A stretch of 64,000 bases of DNA from Desulfatitalea alkaliphila (GTDB lineage: Bacteria > Desulfobacterota > Desulfobacteria > Desulfobacterales > Desulfosarcinaceae): positions 248,001 through 312,000 of the forward strand of contig NZ_JALJRB010000003.1 of the NCBI RefSeq assembly GCF_022968795.1, read 5' to 3'. The translations under genes and the position numbers were made by a program. Positions 59,180-64,000 of the stretch are shown here, piece by piece (position 1 is the first letter of the stretch; each line of letters opens with the position of its first letter). Below the pieces are notes generated by a model. The model searched no databases and was not told the origin of the DNA. It worked only from the letters and a program-made list of their open reading frames with translations.

Positions 59180-59698
59180 ATGGCCATCGAACAAGGCATC
59201 GTCATCCGACAGGGGGACCGCCCCACCACCGTCTGGGTGCAAACCGTGCGCTCCAGCGCCTGTGAATCGTGTGCCTCACGGGACAGTTGTCGCACCGCCG
59301 AAACCGGCGAAAACCAGGAGGTCGAAGTGTTCAACACCGCCGGCGCACGCGTCGGTGACCGCATCCAGCTGATGATCCGAACAGGGTCCTTGCTTAAAGC
59401 CACCTTTCTGCTGTATATTTTCCCCATCTTGGGCATGCTGGGCGGCGCGGTAGTCGCCCAAACGATCACCGATGGATTGCGGTTGTGCAATTCGTCGGTG
59501 GCCGCGGCCATCGGCGCTTTGGCGGGATTGGTCGCAGCGCTCGCGTACGTGCGTATACGCGGCCAACGCCTTGGCAACGAATCGGCCTACCGGCCCCATA
59601 TTGTTCGCATTCTCGGCCGTGCACCCCTCGATGCCCATGACGCCTCACCGACCGTTCATTGCCAGATCGGCAATGCCGGTCCATCACATGGGAAATGA
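59180..59698 (+). CDS. rseC: RseC/MucC family membrane protein
   Basis: A 172-residue RseC-type protein. Cytosolic N-terminus with four-Cys cluster 'SSACESCASRDSC' (CX2CX5C), then two membrane helices ('FLLYIFPILGMLGGAVVA', 'SSVAAAIGALAGLVAALAYV'). RseC in E. coli reduces SoxR together with Rnf, so finding it right after an RnfB-like gene supports a redox link. The tail (about 135-172) is unusual and polar. ATG 59180 is used. It follows the fusion gene by 74 bases and precedes the PilZ gene by four. Confidence 0.85.
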   Translation: MAIEQGIVIRQGDRPTTVWVQTVRSSACESCASRDSCRTAETGENQEVEVFNTAGARVGDRIQLMIRTGSLLKATFLLYIFPILGMLGGAVVAQTITDGLRLCNSSVAAAIGALAGLVAALAYVRIRGQRLGNESAYRPHIVRILGRAPLDAHDASPTVHCQIGNAGPSHGK

Positions 59699-59702
59699 TG
59701 GC

Positions 59703-60179
59703 ATGATCGAAAAAGTTTTCATCACCAGCAACAACACAGCCACGTTTGTGTGCCCCCAATGCGGCAACGTCACTACGGCCAACGTGGCCAAGTTCGCCGC
59801 CACCGACAAACGGATCACAGTCAAGGCCCGTTGCAGTTGCGGTCACCATTTCACCGTCTCCCTGGAGAAACGGCGTCAATATCGCAAATCCACCGACCTG
59901 CCCGGTAACTACTACCATCTGCGCGGCAACGGCGACGAAGACAAAGGCATCATGCGGGTGGTGGACATTTCCAGCACGGGTCTCAAACTCAAGCTCAACG
60001 TGGCACGGCCGTTCGACATCGGGGACCGATTGCGGGTCGAATTTCACCTGGACGACAAACGGCGTACCTTCCTCGAGAAAAAGGTCATCGTGCGCAATGT
60101 CAAGCAGAACCTGGTCGGCACCGCCTTCGCCCCCGGTGAGGCGGAGGATCCAAGCCTGGGGTTCTACCTGATGTCCTGA
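59703..60179 (+). CDS. PilZ domain protein with N-terminal zinc ribbon
   Basis: A 158-residue protein. A two-CXXC zinc ribbon opens it ('FVCPQCGNVTTANVA' and 'RCSCGHHFTVSL'), then a PilZ c-di-GMP domain: the RXXXR arm 'EKRRQYRKSTDLPG' and the DXSXXG motif as 'VVDISSTGLKLKL', then 'VEFHLDDKRRTFLEK'. It probably binds c-di-GMP and changes the activity of a partner. The start is ATG 59703, four bases after the rseC stop; the longer frame runs through rseC and is not used. The glycosyltransferase gene 26 bases downstream may be the target pathway. Confidence 0.85.
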   Translation: MIEKVFITSNNTATFVCPQCGNVTTANVAKFAATDKRITVKARCSCGHHFTVSLEKRRQYRKSTDLPGNYYHLRGNGDEDKGIMRVVDISSTGLKLKLNVARPFDIGDRLRVEFHLDDKRRTFLEKKVIVRNVKQNLVGTAFAPGEAEDPSLGFYLMS

Positions 60180-60205
60180 ACCGGCCGCCCACCGGACAAT
60201 TGAGA

Positions 60206-61498
60206 ATGACCTTCTGCAAACAATGCGAACGCGATCACCATGTGGGGGTGATTTCCACCCGGTTGGCCGGCACAGACGGCGTATCGCTGGAGGCCGAAAA
60301 ATGGGTACGCCACTTTGAATCGCACCAATTGCCCTGCTTCTATTTTGCAGGTGAACTGGATCGCGACCCCGGCCGCAGTTGGCAAGTCGATGAAGCCCAC
60401 TTCCAGCACCCGGACATCAAGGCCATCCACGGCGCATGCTTCGGCACCAATCAACGGTCACGGGAGATCACTCGCCGCATCCACAGCATCAAACGCCATC
60501 TGAAGGACCAGCTCTATCGCTTCATCGACCATTTCGCCATCGACGTGCTGGTGACGCAAAACTGCTTGACGATCCCCTTGAACCTTCCCCTGGGGATTGC
60601 CCTTGCCGAACTGATCGCCGAAACGGGCATCAAAACCATCGCCCATCACCACGACTTTCATTGGGAACGGCAACATTTCATGCGCAATGCGGTGGGGGAG
60701 TACCTCACCATGGCCTTCCCCCCCAACCTGCCGTCCATTCAACATGTGGTGATCAACTCGGTGGCGGCCACCCAATTGAGCCTACGGACCGGCATTTCAT
60801 CGGTCACCATCCCCAATGTGATGGATTTCGAACATCCACCGGCCCCCCCGGACGATTATGCCGCCGATGTGCCGCAAGCCCTGGGACTCAATCGACATGA
60901 ACTGTTGATCCTGCAGCCGACACGGGTTGTCAAACGCAAAGGCATCGAACACGCCATCGAGTTCGTGCGCCGCATGGGAACGAGTGCCAAGCTGGTCATC
61001 TCCCACGCTTCCGGGGATGAAGGTTTCGACTACGAACGCCGTGTCTGGGAGTATTCACGCATCATGGGGGTGGACACCCTCTTTGTCTCCGATATCATCA
61101 GCGACAAACGTGGCCGCACGCCGGATGGGCGCAAGATTTACACCCTGGACGACATCTATCCCCATGCCGATCTGGTCACCTACCCTTCCAACTTCGAAGG
61201 TTTCGGCAATGCCTTCCTGGAGGCCGTCTATTACAACAAGCCCATTCTGGTGAACAACTACTCCATCTACGCCACCGATATCCGCCCCAAGGGTTTTTCC
61301 GTCATCGAAATCGACGGCTATGTCAACCGGCCGGCGCTCCTGCTGGCCAAGAAAGTACTGCGCGAAGAAGCCTTCCGCGAAGAGATGACAATGCGTAACT
61401 ATGCTTTAGGCAAACGTTATTTTTCTTACAAAGTACTGCGCGGCAAGCTGGACACACTGCTCGGCGACTGCCTGCCCTGCCGGTTCGCCAACGGCTGA
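60206..61498 (+). CDS. GT4-type glycosyltransferase
   Basis: A 430-residue retaining glycosyltransferase with two Rossmann domains. N-domain: 'VGVISTRLAGTDGVSLEAEK' (donor loop) and 'KTIAHHHDFHWERQHFM'; C-domain: 'LLILQPTRVVKRKGIEHAIE' and the donor E-x7-E 'YPSNFEGFGNAFLEAVYYN'. The unusual Cys-rich start 'MTFCKQCERDHHVGVIS' may bind metal. Sugar and acceptor are unknown; mannose or glucosylglycerate-type chemistry is possible. ATG 60206 is used; a TTG at 60200 is also in frame. Adjacent to the PilZ gene. Confidence 0.85.
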   Translation: MTFCKQCERDHHVGVISTRLAGTDGVSLEAEKWVRHFESHQLPCFYFAGELDRDPGRSWQVDEAHFQHPDIKAIHGACFGTNQRSREITRRIHSIKRHLKDQLYRFIDHFAIDVLVTQNCLTIPLNLPLGIALAELIAETGIKTIAHHHDFHWERQHFMRNAVGEYLTMAFPPNLPSIQHVVINSVAATQLSLRTGISSVTIPNVMDFEHPPAPPDDYAADVPQALGLNRHELLILQPTRVVKRKGIEHAIEFVRRMGTSAKLVISHASGDEGFDYERRVWEYSRIMGVDTLFVSDIISDKRGRTPDGRKIYTLDDIYPHADLVTYPSNFEGFGNAFLEAVYYNKPILVNNYSIYATDIRPKGFSVIEIDGYVNRPALLLAKKVLREEAFREEMTMRNYALGKRYFSYKVLRGKLDTLLGDCLPCRFANG

Positions 61499-61519
61499 CC
61501 CCATGCCAAGGAGATGACC

Positions 61520-62164
61520 ATGGAACCTTCCTTTCAAGAGTGGCTCTGGTCCCAAAAGGGACACCGCTGCGTGGACAAATTGCAGAAAAACGGTTTTGAT
61601 GCCCACTGGGTGCCCGATCTGGAAGCCGCGCGGACCCTGATCCTGCCCTTGATCGCCGATTGCGCCAGTTTCGGTTTCGGCGGTTCGGAAACCGTGCGCC
61701 GCCTCGGCCTGGTGGAACAGCTCAAGGCCGAAGGCAAAACCGTTTTCGACCACTGGCAACAGGACCTTGCAGCCGAACAAAGCCTGGCCATTCGCCGATC
61801 CCAGCTGCATTGCGACTGCTTTTTCTGCAGCGCCAACGCCATCTCCCTCAGCGGGGAAATCGTCAACGTGGACGGCGTGGGCAACCGCACCAGTGCCATG
61901 GGATTCGGCCCCGGCAAGGTTGTCATCGTCGCCGGCATGAACAAGGTGACCGCCGACCTGGACAGCGCCCTGCGCAGGGTGCGCGAAGAGGCCGGCCCCA
62001 TGCGCGCCAAGAGCCTCAACATGCCCACACCCTGCGCGGAAACCGGCATCTGCACCGACTGCCACGTTCCCCAACGCATCTGTCGGATCACCACCATATT
62101 GCACCGGCAACCGATGCTCACCCCAACCACCGTCGTGTTGATCAACCAAGCACTGGGGTATTGA
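61520..62164 (+). CDS. LUD domain (YkgG/LutC-like) protein
   Basis: A 214-residue LUD-domain protein related to LutC/YkgG of lactate utilisation. It shows 'DCASFGFGGSETVRRLGLVE', 'DCFFCSANAISLSGEIVNVD' and 'GVGNRTSAMGFGPGKVVIVAG', with a Cys-rich C-terminal 'CAETGICTDCHVPQRICR' that could bind a cluster. No LutA/LutB or lactate dehydrogenase partner is nearby. ATG 61520 sits six bases after AAGGAG; an ATG at 61514 directly abuts that site and is less likely. It follows the glycosyltransferase by 21 bases. Confidence 0.82.
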   Translation: MEPSFQEWLWSQKGHRCVDKLQKNGFDAHWVPDLEAARTLILPLIADCASFGFGGSETVRRLGLVEQLKAEGKTVFDHWQQDLAAEQSLAIRRSQLHCDCFFCSANAISLSGEIVNVDGVGNRTSAMGFGPGKVVIVAGMNKVTADLDSALRRVREEAGPMRAKSLNMPTPCAETGICTDCHVPQRICRITTILHRQPMLTPTTVVLINQALGY

Positions 62165-62203
62165 TCCCGGTGCCACGGCCAATCACCAGGAGTTTGCCAA
62201 CCC

Positions 62204-63187
62204 ATGCCTTCTCATCCCAAATTGTACGCTCCCGCTGCCCTCTTTGCCCTGCTCCTGTTGTTGCACGGCTTCTTTCCGGCCACCGCGGCGTTGGCCCAAT
62301 CCGATAGCGCCGCACCCCTGGCAAAGGTCAATGAAGCGGTCGTCACGGAGCAAATGTTGACGCAGGAACTCCATCTGCTGCAACTGGAAATGGCTCAGCG
62401 CCAAGCATCATTGGGCACCGGCGCCCTCCGTGAACTGCGACGCACCGTGCTCCAAGACTTAATCGACCGGGAGTTGCTCCGACAAGAAGCACAAGCCCGC
62501 AACATCGTAGTTCGACAACAGTGGGTACAAGACGCATTGATGGAACTGCAGCAACGCATGGGCGGGCAGCAATCCTTTGCGAGTGCACTGGCGGCGGCCG
62601 ATATCACCCGCCGCCAAATGACGGAACGGCTGCAACAAGCGGTGGCCGTGCGACTACTGCTGCAACAGGAACCCCTGAAGGGGGTCCGGGTGAGTGAAAC
62701 CGAAATACGCGCCTACTATGACGACCACCAGGAGCGGTTCGGCGGTGCCGACACCTACCGTCTGCGGCATCTGATGGTGGCCCTTTCCGGTACGGCGGAT
62801 GATGCGCGCGATGCGGCCGCGTTGCAGCATATCGAACAGTTGGCGGCGCGGATCGACAGCGGCACACCGCTGGCCGTCCTGGCGCTCGACCATTCCGACT
62901 GCCCCAGCCGTGGGCGAGGCGGTGATCTGGGGTATCTGACAGCCGATCAAATGCCCACCGCCTTTGCCCGCGCCATTGCCGATTTGCCGCCGGGACAGAT
63001 CAGCGCACCGCTGCGCACCGACGAGGGATACCACCTCATCGAGTTGATCGACCGCCGCGTCGCCAGGCCCATCCCTTACCATCAGGTGCGGGCCAAAATA
63101 GAGCGGACGCTGCGGATAAAAAAAGAGCACGACGCCGTACAAGCCTACCTTACGCGCATCAAACAACAAGCCGAGGTGCTCCAATAG
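62204..63187 (+). CDS. SurA-like periplasmic peptidyl-prolyl isomerase
   Basis: A 327-residue exported chaperone/isomerase. Signal peptide 'ALFALLLLLHGFFPATAALA' (about 12-31). The N-domain of helices ('LTQELHLLQLEMAQRQ', 'LRRTVLQDLIDRELLRQEA') matches SurA N-terminus; one parvulin domain follows at about 170-285 ('TYRLRHLMVALSGTADD', 'GRGGDLGYLTADQMPTAFA', 'RTDEGYHLIELIDRRVA'). One parvulin domain, in place of SurA's two, is common in this phylum. ATG 62204 follows CAGGAG by 12 bases. It is the last gene of a plus-strand run that starts at the PilZ gene. Confidence 0.88.
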   Translation: MPSHPKLYAPAALFALLLLLHGFFPATAALAQSDSAAPLAKVNEAVVTEQMLTQELHLLQLEMAQRQASLGTGALRELRRTVLQDLIDRELLRQEAQARNIVVRQQWVQDALMELQQRMGGQQSFASALAAADITRRQMTERLQQAVAVRLLLQQEPLKGVRVSETEIRAYYDDHQERFGGADTYRLRHLMVALSGTADDARDAAALQHIEQLAARIDSGTPLAVLALDHSDCPSRGRGGDLGYLTADQMPTAFARAIADLPPGQISAPLRTDEGYHLIELIDRRVARPIPYHQVRAKIERTLRIKKEHDAVQAYLTRIKQQAEVLQ

Positions 63188-63214
63188 CAAGTACTTCCTG
63201 CTCACACCTCTTAT

Positions 63215-63257
63215 GGAAATCGAAATAAAAATCGGGATCGGGATCGAAATCGAAACC
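63215..63257. repeat. ATCGGG/ATCGAA hexamer repeat, copy C
   Basis: GGAAATCGAAAT followed by AAAATCGGGATCGGGATCGAAATCGAAA-type units (seven hexamers, two sequence classes), 27 bases after the ppiC stop. Same family as 18906-18950. Confidence 0.75.
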
Positions 63258-63290
63258 TGTTACGCCGTGTCAACAAGCCATTATTTTTAC

Positions 63291-63320
63291 TTGACCTGTT
63301 CGCGCACCTTCGCTTATGCT
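63291..63320 (+). promoter_or_regulatory. Promoter of the cold-shock gene
   Basis: TTGACC at 63291-63296 (five of six), an 18-base spacer, and TATGCT at 63315-63320. Transcription would begin near 63327 and produce a leader of about 125 bases before the TTG start at 63453, as is usual for cold-shock mRNAs. Confidence 0.5.
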
Positions 63321-63452
63321 GTTTTGTAGTCCAAAATTACGGGGATCGTTTTGTTTTGTTTAGAAAAAAACACAGCTGTTACATTTTGCATGCCATCGGG
63401 TGGAAGCATCGTCAACGCGAAAACGAACGTATCAGGACAGGAGGACAGCGCT

Positions 63453-63653
63453 TTGGCAAATGGTACCGTAAAATGGTTCAATAACAAGAAGGGGTACGGC
63501 TTCATCAACGAAGAGAACGGTCGCGACATCTTTGTCCATTTCTCATCCATCCAGATGGATGGATACAAAACCTTGAACGAAGGAGAACCGGTGGATTTTG
63601 AAGTGGAAGAAAGCGACCGGGGTCCCGAAGCCAAGAACGTCCGTCGCGGATAG
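63453..63653 (+). CDS. csp: Cold-shock protein, CspA family
   Basis: A 66-residue OB-fold RNA chaperone. It carries RNP1 as '[10 protein letters not shown]' and RNP2 as 'DIFVHFSSI', with '[15 protein letters not shown]' at the N-terminus and '[15 protein letters not shown]' at the end. The start is the rare TTG at 63453, chosen because AGGAGG lies eight bases upstream and this gives the usual family length; an in-frame ATG at 63351 would add 34 residues unlike any cold-shock protein. The long leader upstream (from about 63327) is likely where cold regulation acts. Confidence 0.9.
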   Translation: MANGTVKWFNNKKGYGFINEENGRDIFVHFSSIQMDGYKTLNEGEPVDFEVEESDRGPEAKNVRRG

Positions 63654-63837
63654 GGCGCGCACAGGGGCATCACGACCCACAGCGGCCGGATGCCTTTTCC
63701 CGCCGTCCACCCGGCACCTTCAAGCCGCGGCCCCAAGCCGGGATGGGCCGCCCGGGCAACGCCATCCAGCGAACGGGCGTGCACATCGCACCGCCGCCCA
63801 GCGTAGATTCCGGATAGCATTACGAGGGGCAAGGCGG

Positions 63838-64000
63838 CTATGAAATGATTTGCGTCGAGACCGCCCCTCGGGCGATCGGCAGGCAGATGCATACACGGGT
63901 GCCCTGGCCGCACGCCGAATCCATCTCCATCCATCCCCCATGGTGCTTGACCACCCCCTGGGCGGCCGCCATTCCCAATCCGCGCCCCACCGCCTTGGTA
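63838..64000 (-). CDS. Histidine kinase C-terminus (5' part outside window)
   Basis: The minus strand ends the window inside a frame open for 54 codons to the edge. Its sequence 'GRGLGMAAAQGVVKHHGGWM' then 'SACGQGTRVCICLPI' is the G2 box and last strands of a GHKL histidine-kinase ATPase, ending at TAG 63838-63840. No start or other domain is visible. Confidence 0.75.
   Translation of the reverse strand, partial: TKAVGRGLGMAAAQGVVKHHGGWMEMDSACGQGTRVCICLPIARGAVSTQIIS

Overview
The window is about 60% G+C and densely packed. It reads as chromosome of an anaerobic, probably sulfate-reducing member of the Desulfobacterota, close to Desulfosarcina/Desulfobacteraceae. This is inferred from gene content: a tungsten/molybdenum aldehyde:ferredoxin oxidoreductase with two MoeA proteins, an AhbB siroheme decarboxylase (alternative haem pathway), a periplasmic flavoprotein with a seven-haem cytochrome c, an Hnd/Nuo-type NADH module next to an RnfB-GltD fusion, and a two-gene beta-oxidation operon. 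I saw no prophage, insertion sequence, CRISPR array, tRNA or rRNA.

Layout. 1-326: end of EF-P lysine ligase (epmA). 450-2048: PAS histidine kinase. 2032-5268 (minus): phosphomannomutase, MFS transporter, TrmO. 5461-7365 (minus): archease and RtcB RNA ligase. 7629-10988 (minus): two MoeA proteins, one fused to a periplasmic-binding-protein-like domain. 11275-12528: two small cytosolic proteins of unknown role. 12620-15694 (minus): transketolase and a radical SAM protein. 15924-19833: UspA, a large protein ending in a class III cyclase-like domain, and a receiver-like protein. 20020-22442: Tat-exported flavoprotein plus heptahaem cytochrome. 22451-24988: hisD and serC, converging on neither neighbour's pathway. 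25331-27755: aldehyde:ferredoxin oxidoreductase and a ubiquitin-fold protein. 28309-31965 (minus): thiolase and FadN-like enzyme behind a FadR-type palindromic operator. 32457-34688: three plus-strand genes ending in a Dus enzyme. 34783-36137 (minus): queF and a FlgT/CsgG-like lipoprotein. 36138-37252: a 1.1 kb repeat-filled intergenic region. 37253-41182: small protein, SppA, DNA polymerase I. 41338-45470: zinc-ribbon protein, Ser/Thr kinase, and a 929-residue protein with a broken GGDEF domain. 45576-53857 (minus): a seven-gene run for methylthioadenosine/purine salvage with ahbB and a radical SAM gene at its end. 54195-59698: NuoE-like, DRTGG, NuoF-like, RnfB-GltD and RseC genes. 59703-63653: PilZ, glycosyltransferase, LUD, PpiC and cold-shock genes. 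63838-64000 (minus): C-terminus of another histidine kinase.

How parts work together. The most interesting block is 54195-59698: NADH/FMN subunits resembling HndA/HndC are followed by a protein joining an RnfB-like membrane anchor and Fe-S domain to a GltD-type flavin domain, then RseC. It resembles a Sporomusa-type (Stn) electron-bifurcating transhydrogenase, but with a membrane anchor and an eroded second nucleotide-binding motif. The purine block gives a deaminase route for methylthioadenosine (MtaD, then phosphorylase, then MtnA). Several intergenic repeat families recur across the window: an AAAACTT heptamer element (three copies), a GC-rich long inverted repeat with a partial relative 29 kb away, GGCACGGC palindromes, and an ATCGGG/ATCGAA hexamer repeat.
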